Positions 1 to 10,660 of a stretch of 64,000 nucleotides of DNA are shown here, one piece after another. Made by a program: the position numbers and the translations under genes. Below the pieces are notes generated by a model. It searched no databases, was not told the DNA's origin, and was given only the letters and a program-made list of their open reading frames with translations. Source of the stretch: Chaetoderma sp. LZ-2023a (taxonomy: Eukaryota > Mollusca > Caudofoveata > Chaetodermatida > Chaetodermatidae); NCBI GenBank assembly GCA_034401795.1, contig CM067374.1:136490508-136554507 (forward strand), read 5' to 3'. Position 1 is the stretch's first letter, and every line of letters starts with the position of its first letter.

Positions 1-20
1 TGCATCATAATAAAACTCAC

Positions 21-195
21 CAAAGCTAAACTCATACACATTGTACGGGTTGCCAGGGACGATGAAACCATAGTGCAAGAACAGATTCATGTTGTCATGA
101 GGACCATAGCAGATGACTACTTGTTGATATGGCTCATAGCTATCTAATGTGACCAGCTCTAAACAATGGCTCCTCTCATTCATATGGACAGACAC
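21..195 (-). CDS. SETD4: SETD4-like lysine methyltransferase, fourth exon seen (SET domain C-terminal part)
   Basis: This exon reads VSVHMNERSHCLELVTL and later VVICYGPHDNMNLFLHYGF, the final part of a SET domain with the conserved Tyr in CYGPHDN, as in SETD4. It is bounded on the minus strand by a CAG acceptor (196-197) and a GTGAGT donor (15-20). It enters in phase 0 from the exon ending at 12370 and leaves with one base of a split codon, so the gene continues off the left edge. The missing part should encode the rest of the C-terminal Rubisco-LSMT-type substrate-binding domain. SETD4 proteins are SAM-dependent lysine methyltransferases acting on histones and other proteins; the substrate here is not inferable. 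The intron before this exon is about 12.2 kb and contains DIRS element 1. Confidence 0.88.
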
Positions 196-344
196 CTGCT
201 CAAAATAAAACATTTCACAAAATTATTTAACCAAGAGCCATAAAGCTCATCTGGACCAAATCAACCTGAAATAAATGTGAATGAATTGACCATATAATAC
301 TATCCTATACAAACCATACCATATAATGCTCATTAGAGGAATCC

Positions 345-585
345 ATTTCTACCTATACCCATTTCTAGCAATTCCCCACCAATTTCTAGCCATGCCCCAC
401 TGATTTCTGGCTATGCCCCACCGATTTCTGGCTATGCCCCACCCATTTCTAGCCATGTCCTACCCATTCATAGCTCTGCCCCACCCATTTCTAGCTATGC
501 CCCACATATTTCTAGCTATGCCCCTCCCATTTCTAGCTATGCCCCACTGATTTCTGGCTATCCCCCACCAATTTATAGCTATGCC
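345..585. repeat. Minisatellite of about 21-22 bp, left part
   Basis: Tandem degenerate copies of a unit like ATGCCCCACCCATTTCTAGCT. The array continues at 2112-2375 on the other side of a hAT-like insertion, so it was one array before that insertion. Confidence 0.85.
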
Positions 586-2111
586 TAGGGTTGGCCGATT
601 TTTCGATATTATCGTCAATATCGCGATATACCGATACCGAAATCGTCATAATTTCGAAAAATCGTAAATATCGTCAATACCGACAGGATGATATTGCACT
701 TTTAACTGTGAGTATAATATAAATAATTAAGTTAGAAATGTCATACTCTTACCTCTATTCGGTCCAGTAATAATCTTTAAGTAATAATCCAGTCTTTGTC
801 TAAGGTAATAAAAACTTAATAAACTCCAAAATAATCTGTGCTCATTTAATTCATGGTTTGTTTGCGCTAATAAAATGATTTAAAGTACAAAATAATCCTT
901 TGTTGTTCACTTTTCATAATTACACAAATAGACGACGCCATGTTTTTTCTTGCCTCATTCTGAGTATTAGTCAGTGGGGAATACCATTTGCACTACCCAC
1001 ATTCCATTCTGATGACGTCATTACTACAGGTCAAGCTATTTATCCATTAGTCATTGATCTGCATGGTTAAACATTCTTCTGACCGTGAAAGATTTAAACT
1101 TTAAAACTTTTTAGGCCGATAGGAAACCACACACTTAATCCCTTATCAATACCACAGCTTGGAACGGTGGGTGAGGGGGGAAGTTAATCTCTTGCTTTAC
1201 CGTTATACGTTTTTATGTAACTTTATACAATATATTTAGCATTTTTAAACGAATCAAATCAAAATTCATTCCACATATAACATTACAGATTTATTCTAAG
1301 TGAGAAACGTCCTTAAAATAAAGAATTTAGGCCTAATTATTTCCAGTCTTCTATCTGTTGTGGCAGTCTTGGCTGCAGAGTTAACTGGGTTAATTTCACA
1401 CATCCCGGCTATGCCTTGAAATCAGTGGATAAACCCGCTAAGTAGTGACCGAATTTGAATAGGTCTACAATGGGGTAAATTAGTATTTAATATTACAGAC
1501 CAAATAAAATCTGATATAATTGTTTCCAGTCTTCACGCTGGTTCTCGTTCAAAATCATGCAGTGTTATTTTATTAATTTGCATCGTCTATGCTGGCGGCG
1601 GGCGTGATAACAGCTGTTGGAATTCTGCAGTGTGAATTCTGATTGGCTCAAGTATGATACGGCGGCCAATCAGATATCGCTCTGCGGAATTCCTTTCTGC
1701 ACAACGAAGTTCATGCGTATTCCTTGCTCAATCTTTTGACAGTTGTCGTGAGGTAGAGATAACACAAAATACAACACAAGAACGGAAGAAAATCCTTTAT
1801 TTTTCTTATTTGTGATGAATACGGTTAGTTGCATTACATTCGCTGCTTTAAGCTGTATATTGAAGGGTGTCAAAGTGTGGAATTTCGTGTATTAAATATG
1901 CGGAAATGGCAATCATGGCGATCTTAATTTACGGTTTCAATGAAACAAATTTAATGAAAATAACTTGCAGACGCCACCAATTTGAAATACATGTTATTCT
2001 ATCTTTACACCCTAACTCCACACCCCACCCAAATGACGATATATCGTGATACCGCGGTATTTTAATGAGATACCGATATCGTCATGCCTTGAGCAATATC
2101 GCCCAACCCTA
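586..2111. mobile_element. Non-autonomous hAT-like DNA transposon (about 1.5 kb)
   Basis: The ends are inverted repeats: TAGGGTTGG(G)CGAT at the left and its complement, ending CGCCCAACCCTA, at the right. Both are followed by runs of CGATATCG-type motifs, typical of hAT MITEs. The 8-bp sequence GCTATGCC lies directly outside both ends (578-585 and 2112-2119), matching hAT target-site length. Since the target is a minisatellite that itself contains GCTATGCC, the duplication is less decisive than usual. No transposase reading frame is visible. Confidence 0.8.
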
Positions 2112-2375
2112 GCTATGCCCCACCGATATGTGGCTATGCCCCACCGATTTCTAGCTATGCCCCACCCATTTCTAGCTATGTCCTACCCATTTCTAGCTCT
2201 GCCCCACCCATTTCTAGCTATGCCCCACACATTTCTAGCTATGCCCCACCCACTTCTAGCTATGTCCCATCCACTTCTAGCTCTGCCCCACACATTTCTA
2301 GCTCTGCCCCACACATTTCTAGCTATGCCCCACACATTTCTACCTATGCCCCACACGTTTCTAGCTATGCCCCAC
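2112..2375. repeat. Minisatellite of about 21-22 bp, right part
   Basis: About a dozen copies of the same unit as at 345-585, alternating GCTATG and GCTCTG variants. It codes a repetitive peptide on the plus strand (AMPHxFL units), which I take as an accident of the repeat. Confidence 0.88.
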
Positions 2376-2590
2376 CAGGGTTGGGGCCAATGTATTCATG
2401 TACTCAGTACTTGTGTACTCGAGTACAAATTTTCAAGTACTCATATGTACTAAGTACTCATGTTTTTTTATGAGTACATGTACTTGTACTCAGCCTCAGT
2501 ACATTTCCAAAGTACTCATACTTGTACTCAAGTACATACTTTGTACTTGTATTTTAGAGTACTTAAGAGTACATGCTGAGTACTTATCCA
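2376..2590. mobile_element. GTACT-rich repeat with a hAT-like left end
   Basis: Begins CAGGGTTGGGGCCAA, a common hAT MITE end, followed by dense palindromic GTACT/AGTAC motifs (for example GTACTCGAGTAC near 2416). A matching inverted end was not found downstream, so it is probably truncated. Confidence 0.5.
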
Positions 2591-3299
2591 TTTTCTACAT
2601 AAAAGTTACATGCATACTTTATCTTTTTCATTCAAAATTCTAAACACTGGTTCTCAGAGATGTGATATGAATTCTAGTAAATATTTGAAAACAATTTGAC
2701 TAACTTGGTACTACATGCTCAAAATTATGTAATTAATTTGCCCAGTAATGTGTTTTCATCATGATTCGTTTTAAAAAGTTGATTTAAAATTGAAATTATG
2801 GATGTTTGCCTGGAAAGGGCAATTGCTGTATGTACATGTATGCTTATAGGGAATAAGATAACAAGCATTTGAGACTTACAGTAATGAAACATTTCTACCT
2901 ATACAGAAAACTGTTGAACATCTTAAACATAAATTGACTAGAATCCATTTCTCGCTTGAGCCAGCAACTGCTTCCAGCCAAATTAATTTCAAAATCTTTA
3001 AAAACTTAATTGTTAATTTGGTTCGAAATTGAAATTCTGGATGTTTGTGTTGACATAACCAATTGTTCTAGGTATATGCTAATAGGGAATAAGATTAAAC
3101 AAGTAAAGCACTTGCACTATTGAAACCTCTTTATCTACATTTCAAAGCAGCCATACAGGTAAACTGTCATATATTAGGAAAATAATTTGTCTGGAAACCA
3201 TAATTGCTCTTTAAAGCAGCAAGACATACCAGCAAATAGCTTTCAAAATGTTCAATAGAATCTTTCAGAGCAGCGTAAAAATTGTCACTTCTGACTTCC
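2591..3299. other. SETD4 intron sequence without recognised features
   Basis: AT-rich intronic DNA. I see no coding segment and no clear repeat boundary, only a loosely repeated block near 2755-2860 and 3005-3090 (GATTTAAAATTGAAATTATGG-like, then 'gggaataagat'), which suggests an old duplication. Confidence 0.5.
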
Positions 3300-3392
3300 T
3301 GAATATTTTGAAACTAATTTGACTGGGGGCTGTTGCTGATGCTGAATAAGGGAGCAACAGCACCCAGTCACAATAGTTTCAAAATATTCAAC
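3300..3392. mobile_element. Palindromic MITE (GAATATTTTGAAACTAATTT family)
   Basis: Left arm GAATATTTTGAAACTAATTT and right arm AATAGTTTCAAAATATTCAA are inverted repeats around a core with GCTGTTGC and GCAACAGC. The same foldback family recurs at 12216-12300, in part at 15733-15782, and in divergent forms near 30541-30600 and 30767-30852. Confidence 0.75.
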
Positions 3393-3693
3393 AGAAAACG
3401 TAATAAATTGATAATTCATCCAAGACATACAGACTACTGAGTAGTCAGTACTGAGACTTGTCACTGTTTATGACGGAGATAGATACGTCATTATGATTGT
3501 GACGTCACCTAACTTGTGATGCAATGGACCTTTCCAGTTTATCCATCCATCTTATTACGTGGTAATCAACTGTGATGTGTAGGATAACGTCATAATCAGT
3601 TACATCATGAATGACATAGCTAAGTTTGTCAAGAATGCTTACTTGATGACAGACTAAACGAAATCAAGGATTTCTTTTTTCACGAGAGAGTTG

Positions 3694-3881
3694 ATACTTA
3701 CCTCCCTAATACTTTTGATATTGCTAAATATTGGCTTTCACTCAATAAACACTCAGATTAAAACAGTTAGGTGCCCCTACTGGGCAGGGAGTCAGAGCGT
3801 AGTCTGGCGGATGCCAGCCCCACCACCGCACATGCGCAGACTAGCACTTCCTCTGACTAATTTATTGGCTGATACACATGC
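3694..3881. repeat. Element 1 left inverted terminal repeat
   Basis: From ATACTTACCTCCC to the region around TTATTGGCTGA. It matches the reverse complement of 10451-10644 with few differences. The outermost 38 bp (3656-3693) differs from the right tip and is instead mirrored in the ICR. Confidence 0.9.
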
Positions 3882-3940
3882 AACTATAAAGAGCCTGAAG
3901 ACCGAGCCTCTGTGGGGTGGAGAGGCCGGGTCCGTATCTA

Positions 3941-4038
3941 GGGAGGTAAGTATCAACTCTCTCGTGAAAAAAGAAATCCTTGATTTCGTTTATTTCACAT
4001 CAAGAGTATACTTACCTCCCTAATACTTTTGATATTGC
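3941..4038. repeat. Element 1 internal complementary region (ICR)
   Basis: The first half (3941-3991) is the reverse complement of the left outer tip 3656-3705. The second half (3992-4038) is the reverse complement of the right outer tip. It thus contains the circle-junction sequence GATTTCGTTT|ATTTCAC. In DIRS1-type replication the ICR is thought to template completion of the element ends. Confidence 0.88.
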
Positions 4039-4647
4039 CAGAATTCGACAGTGAATTCGGCGGGAGGGAGGCGAGGTCAAAAGACCAGCTCATCCCTATA
4101 CGCTTTTCTGCGTTTAAGGCACTTAAACTTCTGAAACTGTATGAAAAAACAGTCAGGATTTGACTAACCATCGGATAACACCCCCGATGTATGAGAGATG
4201 ACCGAATGTCATATGCGCTCCCCCCCCCCTCCTTCCTGGGAGGAAGAGTCGAATGACCTCAATGTCCTATGCGCTCTCTACGTACAAGTGCCATGTACTA
4301 CAGGACAGAGACGAAAAAACTCCATTTTCGTATACTCTCAACAATGAACCACATAAATACACAAAACCATCATCATTTTAATAACGGGTAACGTGACAAG
4401 ACAATCAACAATGGACAACACATACACAGGACTGACCTTGTTGAAATGGCTGCTGACATCCTCTTCCCATTGGTGAAGAACGATGTAGTCCCAAATTAGT
4501 GGTTGTTTCCATAAATTAATTGTGAAATATATAAGCAATGAGGAAACCCCATCAAAAATATATGCCTAGTTATTTTTTCAAAATCGACAAGGCGAGAGGA
4601 TTAGAGGTGTCACGGAGATAATGGTCTGTAAAACTTGACTCACAGTG

Positions 4648-7600
4648 CTACTGAGCCACCGACATAATATCATCCACAGGGACCCCATTAAATAGGGCAG
4701 TGGATGTCACTACGCCGCGGACACTGTGAGCCTTGGCCACGTCAACCTGCTTCCCGGTGGCGGATTTATGGCAAAACTGAATGCATTCTACAATCCACCT
4801 GGAAATGGTGTCCTTAGAAGCCCTGCCATGGGGTTCAATATAAGACAACCATAACGCCGACTGGTCGGTGCGCCACTCCGCCGTACGTTGTTTGTACCGG
4901 CGAAGCGCCCGGACGGGACACCATGCTTTAGAATTAGGATCATATCTAGTTAAAGCAGGCAAAACAATAGGTTGACCTGGATATTTCAACGACTGATTTT
5001 TAGCCAAGAAATTAATCCTAGGTAGCAGCTTAAGGCCTTCCCCTGAAACCACAAAACGGTCATCCTCGGCTGATAAGGCATGAATTTCACTCCTACGCCT
5101 AGCCGAGGCCGCAGCAATTAAAAACACAGTCTTCAGTGTTAATAGTTTCATAGAAATGGAACTAAGTGGTTCAAACGGCTTATCACCTAGTACTTGAAGC
5201 ACTAGCGATAAACTCCAAGACGGAATCACAGGTGGATTCCTTGGTCTTAGATTGCCCATGCCTTTAATTAATACATTTAATGTATTTACTTCATCACTTC
5301 CCCTCTTAGCCAAGCAAGGAATAACAGACATTAAAGCTGACTTATAACCAGCAATAGAGTTAGGCTTGAGGCTATAGGCATCATAGAGGTGACAGAGGAA
5401 ATCAGCTACTACCTGAATAGATGAATCCATTGGATCAATACATCTTTTTGAGCACCATTCTGCAAATCTGTTGATTTTATAATTATATGCTCTGGAGGTT
5501 GACCCCCTCCTGGCTTTGGCCATAAACATGGCTGCTTGCTCAGAAAAGCCCTCCTTAATTCTAGATTCCTTGACAACATCCACGCAGTCAATCTGAACAT
5601 TGACGGATTGTTGTGAAGGGCCTTGCCCTGGAAGATAATATCGTCCATCAGAGGCAGACGAACCGGATTGCAGACCAGAAGGTCCAGCAGATCCGTATAC
5701 CATGATCGGCTTGGCCAATCCGGGCCGATCAGAAGCACTTGGCATTCCTCTTGTCTGATTTTCTGAAGAATTTTTGGAATCAGGATTGCTGGAGGGAATG
5801 CGTATGCATACATTCTCCCCCCCCCCCCCCCTGATAGCTAACGCATCTGTTGCGAAAGCGCTTGGATCCGGAATCGGAGAGACATACGTCGTCATCTTCG
5901 CATTCTTCTTCGTTGCGAACAAATCGATGTTGGGTTTCCCCCAATGGTCGAACAGACGATCCGCCACACATTGATTTAGTTGCCATTCCGTGGGTAAAAC
6001 ACTCATCCTTCGGCTCAATGAGTCTGCTAGCAGATTTAACCTTCCCGGAATATGAACTGCTTTCAAGGTAATCTGGTGATCCAGACACCAACAAAGCAGT
6101 CTCCATGTCATCATACAGAGACTGGGCGACTTCGTTCCGCCCTGGCGGTTTATGTAAGTCACAACTGTTGAGTTGTCTGAACGAATAAGAACAATCTTGC
6201 CCTGAACTTTCTGTAAGAAATGTTCCAGGCCCAGGACTACTGCTCTTAGCTCCAGTAGATTTATATGTTCCTTTGACTGTTCCAGATTCCAAAGCCCCGA
6301 TATCGTGGACTCTTCCAGGCAAGCTCCCCAGCCCTCCATCGATGCATCTGTATACACAGTCACCTGAGGGTGGGGAGGGGTTAGCATAACCCCCACCAAG
6401 AGATTCTCTGTGTCCAACCACCATTGCAGGTGATGAATCAGAGGCACCAACACTGACACATTCGAGTCCAGGGAACCTGTACTCTGGGTCCATTGTGTCA
6501 TGAGAAATAACTGGATCGGCCGCCTGCGTAAGGCGGCCTGAGGAATGACTGGTTCCAATGAAACCATCAACCCCAGCATTCTCAAGTAAACCCGTGCCAG
6601 GACATGACGACTGTCGCACACTGACTGAATTAATGAGATGAGTTTCTGAACTCTCTCCTGAGTAGGATAAACATATCCTGTCTCTAGATCGAAGAACATC
6701 CCCAGGTAAACAAACTTCTGGGATGGAATCAGCTCTGATTTTGGGAAATTGATCATCCAGCCTAAGTCTGTGAGAGTTTTCAAAACAATCTCCAGACTGG
6801 CCGATAAACTTTCCCGGGTGTGTGCTTTCAACAGCCAGTCGTCTATGTACGTGTGGACTGCTATGCTTCTCCTGCGGAGGTATGCGGTGATCGCAAGAAC
6901 CACACGGGTGAAAACCCGAGGAGTCGTGGAAATTCCGAAGGGTAGCACCCTGAATTCCCACTGTCTGCCCTGGAATGCAAATCTCAGGAAGCGACGGAAA
7001 CTCCTGTGTATGGGGATGTGGAAATAAGCGTCCTTCAAATCTATCGACGCTGTCCACATTCCCCTCTCTAACCCCGCCAACACCGAGCGCACAGTCTCCA
7101 TCTTGAAACTGGGCGTCTCTATGAACTTGTTCAATGGCTTGAGGTTGAGAATTGGTCTCCACCCTCCGGTGTTCTTTGTTACTAAGAACAGGGTTGAATA
7201 GAAGCCCGGACACCTCTGTGCCGGCTGAATAGCTCCTTTTTGTATGAGGGAATTTATTTCCTCCTCGATACACAACCTTTGATCTGGATCTCTCGGATTT
7301 GGAGTCCAGATCGGCACTAGAGACAGTCGCGAGGGCGGGCCTGTCATCCAATCGGGATGATACCCGACTGAAAGCCATCGCAAGACTAAACGGTCCTGAG
7401 TTAACCGTTCCCACTCTTGCATGTGGTCGGCTAGCCGGCCTCCCACCGGTCCACCTAGGGATAGAGGTGGACATAAGGAGTGCAAGAGCGGCACTGTCTC
7501 CTTTGCCAGAAACACCGGCGTGGTTCTCACCGCGGTAACCGTCCCATCAGGAACGATTACCCCGCCCAGATCCTCGCGCGCCACGACCAGCACCGCGCGC

Positions 7601-7872
7601 ACCTCGGTGCGCGGGCGGCTGCCTGGCTGACTGCGCCTGAGGAGCCTGCGCCCCCCTCGCTGCTGGCCGAATCGCACGCGGCCGAGGCCGGCGCTGCGAT
7701 GGTGGTTGGCCTCTGACCTGGCCACTACCACCTCGAGCCTGCAGGGGACGATACGCAGGGGGTGCGGCGCGAACGTTGCCACGACGAAGCACCTCAAACT
7801 GCTCGCGCAGCGCCCTCTGGTTATTGACCAGAGTAACCGTCTCCTGGAGGTGCCTACATCCCTCACCTCCAA
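4648..7872 (-). CDS. Element 1 RT-RNase H-methyltransferase-like / tyrosine recombinase, fused by a C-tract frameshift
   Basis: A 1074-codon frame. RT motifs begin with GGWRPILNLKPLNKF, and the catalytic YIDD lies near residue 341. RNase H motifs are VYTDASMEGWG (near 505) and IRSDNSTVVTYINRQGG (near 562). The DIRS methyltransferase-like segment starts at DLFATKKNAK (near 646). At 5816-5830 a run of 15 C replaces an 8-base stretch in element 2 (+7 nt). It switches the RT frame into the YR frame at about residue 681 and deletes most of the methyltransferase-like segment from the product. The YR keeps ARRRSEIHAL (first Arg, near 923) and HSVRG (H-x-x-R, near 1047). A TGG to TAG change truncates it just before the segment with the catalytic Tyr, which element 2 still has. 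The first ~100 residues overlap gag and may not be translated. Non-functional for YR as it stands. Confidence 0.85.
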   Translation of the reverse strand: MEVRDVGTSRRRLLWSITRGRCASSLRCFVVATFAPHPLRIVPCRLEVVVARSEANHHRSAGLGRVRFGQQRGGRRLLRRSQPGSRPRTEVRAVLVVAREDLGGVIVPDGTVTAVRTTPVFLAKETVPLLHSLCPPLSLGGPVGGRLADHMQEWERLTQDRLVLRWLSVGYHPDWMTGPPSRLSLVPIWTPNPRDPDQRLCIEEEINSLIQKGAIQPAQRCPGFYSTLFLVTKNTGGWRPILNLKPLNKFIETPSFKMETVRSVLAGLERGMWTASIDLKDAYFHIPIHRSFRRFLRFAFQGRQWEFRVLPFGISTTPRVFTRVVLAITAYLRRRSIAVHTYIDDWLLKAHTRESLSASLEIVLKTLTDLGWMINFPKSELIPSQKFVYLGMFFDLETGYVYPTQERVQKLISLIQSVCDSRHVLARVYLRMLGLMVSLEPVIPQAALRRRPIQLFLMTQWTQSTGSLDSNVSVLVPLIHHLQWWLDTENLLVGVMLTPPHPQVTVYTDASMEGWGACLEESTISGLWNLEQSKEHINLLELRAVVLGLEHFLQKVQGKIVLIRSDNSTVVTYINRQGGTKSPSLCMMTWRLLCWCLDHQITLKAVHIPGRLNLLADSLSRRMSVLPTEWQLNQCVADRLFDHWGKPNIDLFATKKNAKMTTYVSPIPDPSAFATDALAIRGGGGENVCIRIPSSNPDSKNSSENQTRGMPSASDRPGLAKPIMVYGSAGPSGLQSGSSASDGRYYLPGQGPSQQSVNVQIDCVDVVKESRIKEGFSEQAAMFMAKARRGSTSRAYNYKINRFAEWCSKRCIDPMDSSIQVVADFLCHLYDAYSLKPNSIAGYKSALMSVIPCLAKRGSDEVNTLNVLIKGMGNLRPRNPPVIPSWSLSLVLQVLGDKPFEPLSSISMKLLTLKTVFLIAAASARRRSEIHALSAEDDRFVVSGEGLKLLPRINFLAKNQSLKYPGQPIVLPALTRYDPNSKAWCPVRALRRYKQRTAEWRTDQSALWLSYIEPHGRASKDTISRWIVECIQFCHKSATGKQVDVAKAHSVRGVVTSTALFNGVPVDDIMSVAQ

Positions 7873-9558
7873 AGAGACCAGGACCTGTCATAGGCGTACG
7901 TAGTAGCCTATTGTATAGGTCCTGGGACGGGCACAGATTATCCAAGGCAAAAGTGCGCCTTGCCCGGACACTCCTGGTCACCGCCCGCGTCATACAGTCC
8001 AGCGCCAGGTTGATACCATCCTGGATGGCTCGCTGGACTGTGACCGGACTTGGCTGGCGCGATGCGGATGCTGTTACTAACCCTTGTAACAGCTGGGAGA
8101 CGTGGGACAGAGCGGCAATCGAAGCCCTCCCACTCTCCTCCGCATCACGCAACGCGGTATTTGCTGAACGCAACGCGTTCGAACACAAGACTCCCGTGTC
8201 AGAACGGGAGCCTGGCCGCGCATCCTCACCCAAAGCCGCGCGGTCATCCACGCTCGGCTTAGGTACCACACCGTACCGCTGGTAGTCCAGGGGCACGATG
8301 CGACAACGCCTGGCCACCTCGCGCGGGGCCTTAGCGAGACGTCCACTCGACTTAATGGACGTCTCCGCCGCCTCGAACATGTCAACGACATGCTCTGCCA
8401 GCGGCAGAGAAGGCATAGCGTTAGCAGTAGGCTTACCAGCTAACCACGGCCTGTGATCACGCTGGCTAGCCGACTGCTCCACGGGCAGATCTGGTCTAAC
8501 ACTCACCAACCACTGGCAAGCGTCAGACCAATCCTCCTCCGTGGCTAGCTGCGAGCGCTCTACAAGACGGGGGCCTTCGTCTTCCTCCTGAGCGCAAGCA
8601 ACAGAGCTTGACGGCGGGTACGCTGATATCCCTGGCAAGCCAGGGAGAGCATGCGGGCCTGACAATACCGGCATGCTAATATCACTGGTTTGACCAGGAG
8701 CAGGCGCCGTGGTAGAGCGCGGGGCATATACCGCCCCACCACGGCCCCGGCCAGCACCAGCGACACTCTCGGCAAGCCGAGGTATGCGGTAACGCTGGCC
8801 TTCAGCGCCCAGGGCCACAGTCTGAACCGTGGATTCTACCCCTGGGAGAGTAGAACCGTGGAATAAGGCGCCCGTATTCCCCGCGAGGGGTGCACAGACG
8901 TCATAATCCATGTCCACGTCCCCAGACGGCGACCCCAACAGGTAATCCTCATCCTCCTGGCCAGACAGATTAGACTCCGGGTCAGCAAAGAGAGCTAACC
9001 CGGACTGGCCAGGGAAGGTGCCATACGAGGTACTGGCACCCGCGGTGTGCGGATAGCCCTGGATTGATAAGCAGCCCGCGGGTTCCAGCGACAACCGTCC
9101 GTCGGGCGCGGCAATAAGCCTACCTCTGAATCTTCAAACAACGGAAGCGTACTAAGGAACGGTGATTCAGAGGCGGGGATTACCTGCTCCGAAGCAGATG
9201 ATGAGGCCAACAAAGGATTTGGTCCAGGAAGCATGCCACGAAGCAACTCTGGAACCAAATCCTTTATTGTCCTCCTCATCTCTCCCAACATCTCGGTCCG
9301 GAAGGCCTCCATGTCCACCGCGGACGAGGCCTTCCTCTTACCCTTCTTACTTACAACCTCTTATTTCAGCTTCCTCTTCTTCTCCTCCTCCACCACCTTG
9401 TCCTTCGCCTGCAAGCACAAGAATTCGGACATTAGCTCGCCCCCCCAGTGCTTACATATCTCGCAATTAAGCAAGGGACCACAGGGGCTACACTGAAAAC
9501 AGAGATGAGGACCAAACTTGTCCCTCAAAAATCGTCCACAGGACGCACAACCAGGTCT
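7547..9558 (-). pseudogene. Element 1 gag-like protein, disrupted
   Basis: The intact part (9094-7547, 515 codons) matches the element 2 gag from MSLEPAGCLS to the Arg/Gly/Pro-rich C-terminus (RGARGAGRGARGSGRG), which looks like a basic nucleic-acid-binding tail. Upstream, the part with MDMEAFRTEMLGEM is in another frame because of deletions near 9110-9130 relative to element 2. An in-frame TAA precedes it, in the Lys-rich segment. The frame starts at a likely splice acceptor (TTTTTTCAG, 9559-9560). DIRS gag-like proteins are presumed to package element RNA. Confidence 0.75.
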
Positions 9559-10297
9559 CTGAAAAAAGCCAAAGGATGAGGAGTATGAGCAATCTAGTTA
9601 AGCTTAGAAACTCACCAACTCAAGAGAAGGAAAAATGATCATAAAGATCATAATTTATCAGAAAACCAGCTTCGGACAACTTTAATTGTTAATAAAGAGC
9701 AAGGCTGATTATGACGTCATTAATCCTATGACAGGAAAAAATCGATCCCCAACAAACATCCCAGTGCAAGGACGAATTGTATCTCTAACCAGAACATGTG
9801 CAGAATGGACATTTCGACTACACAAGCATCAGATATATACTGATAACAATGGCAAATAGTGTTAATTATCTCCCTTTCCTCTAAATAATTAACATCACCT
9901 CATATCAATAATTAGATACCTGACACCTTGTCTAGACAAACCATCCAACCTGATGAACTGGAGCACTCCACCACTGAACGCCTCTTAACTCTCTCCACCT
10001 CTAGGGGAAGGAATTGGATCAAGAGGGCAAAGTGAGAAGACCTTTATAATAGGCCTCCAACTCACTGGACATAGAATTTTTGGTTAGATAACCTAACAGT
10101 ATTAGTAGGAAATGGAACCATGGTGGAGAGACACAAACCCTCTGCTGATGTCATGTCCATTATATTTCTTCACACAGACCTGTGGACATAAACACAAAGA
10201 GAGATTAGTCTTATATAGCACGTAGTTGAAATAAACCAACTAATCAAGGCGCTTATCACGTTTAGCGCGAGTCCCGGAAACACATTACAACGGGACA

Positions 10298-10375
10298 AAA
10301 CTCGCTAATTTTACTAGAAGTCACCTGATTTAAAGGTCCAAGGCCCTCCTGTGGCGAAGTCACTCTCTCTGCCAT
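10298..10375 (-). CDS. Possible spliced leader exon of element 1 (26 codons)
   Basis: An ATG frame reading MAERVTSPQEGLGPLNQVTS followed by SKISEF. Element 2 has the same 26-codon peptide at 22826-22903 with substitutions but no indel, and the two sequences stop matching in protein right after SEF. This suggests a coding leader exon spliced towards the gag acceptor at 9558. The donor site is not certain. Confidence 0.4.
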
Positions 10376-10450
10376 CTTTATCAGGGATAAACTTCTACCA
10401 AACCGTCTCAAAAAGCTTCGAAAAGAGTATAGAATGTTTCTAACACAAAA

Positions 10451-10644
10451 GCATGTGTACACTCTCAGCCAATAAATTAGCAAAGAGGAAGTGCTAGTCT
10501 GCGCATGCGCGGTGGTGGGGCTGGCATCCGCCAGACTACGCTCTGACTCCCTGCCCAGTAGGGGCACCTAACTGTTTTAATCTGAGTGTTTATTGAGTGA
10601 AAGCCAATATTTAGCAATATCAAAAGTATTAGGGAGGTAAGTAT
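10451..10644. repeat. Element 1 right inverted terminal repeat
   Basis: Reverse complement of the left ITR, ending GGGAGGTAAGTAT. It is followed by the 16-bp tip ACTCTTGATGTGAAAT, which is mirrored in the second half of the ICR. Presumably it carries the element promoter, as DIRS transcription starts at this end. Confidence 0.88.
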
Positions 10645-10660
10645 ACTCTTGATGTGAAAT

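Larger units (their letters stand above)
3656..10660 (-). mobile_element. DIRS-like tyrosine-recombinase retrotransposon, element 1 (in SETD4 intron)
   Basis: A 7.0 kb element with inverted terminal repeats (3694-3881 and 10451-10644), an internal complementary region next to the left ITR (3941-4038), and minus-strand gag-like, RT-RNase H-methyltransferase-like and YR coding regions. This is the layout of the DIRS order. The ends were placed by matching the ICR to the outer tips: left tip AAACGAAATC, right tip GTGAAAT. It lies in the 12.2 kb SETD4 intron in the same orientation as the gene. It is defective: gag has a stop and deletions, a C-run shifts frame between RNase H and YR, and the YR has a nonsense codon before its catalytic Tyr. 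It closely resembles element 2. Confidence 0.92.

Noticed and set aside
345..2375. Regularly spaced repeats resembling a CRISPR array, and a repetitive 'AMPHxFL' reading frame
   Set aside because: There are no unique spacers, units are contiguous and degenerate, and the context is a eukaryotic intron; this is a minisatellite and the peptide is a by-product.
5780..7474. A separate 564-codon gene overlapping element 1 RT
   Set aside because: It is the YR-register frame overlapping RT/RNase H, cut off by the C-run; treated as part of the DIRS overlap, not an independent gene.
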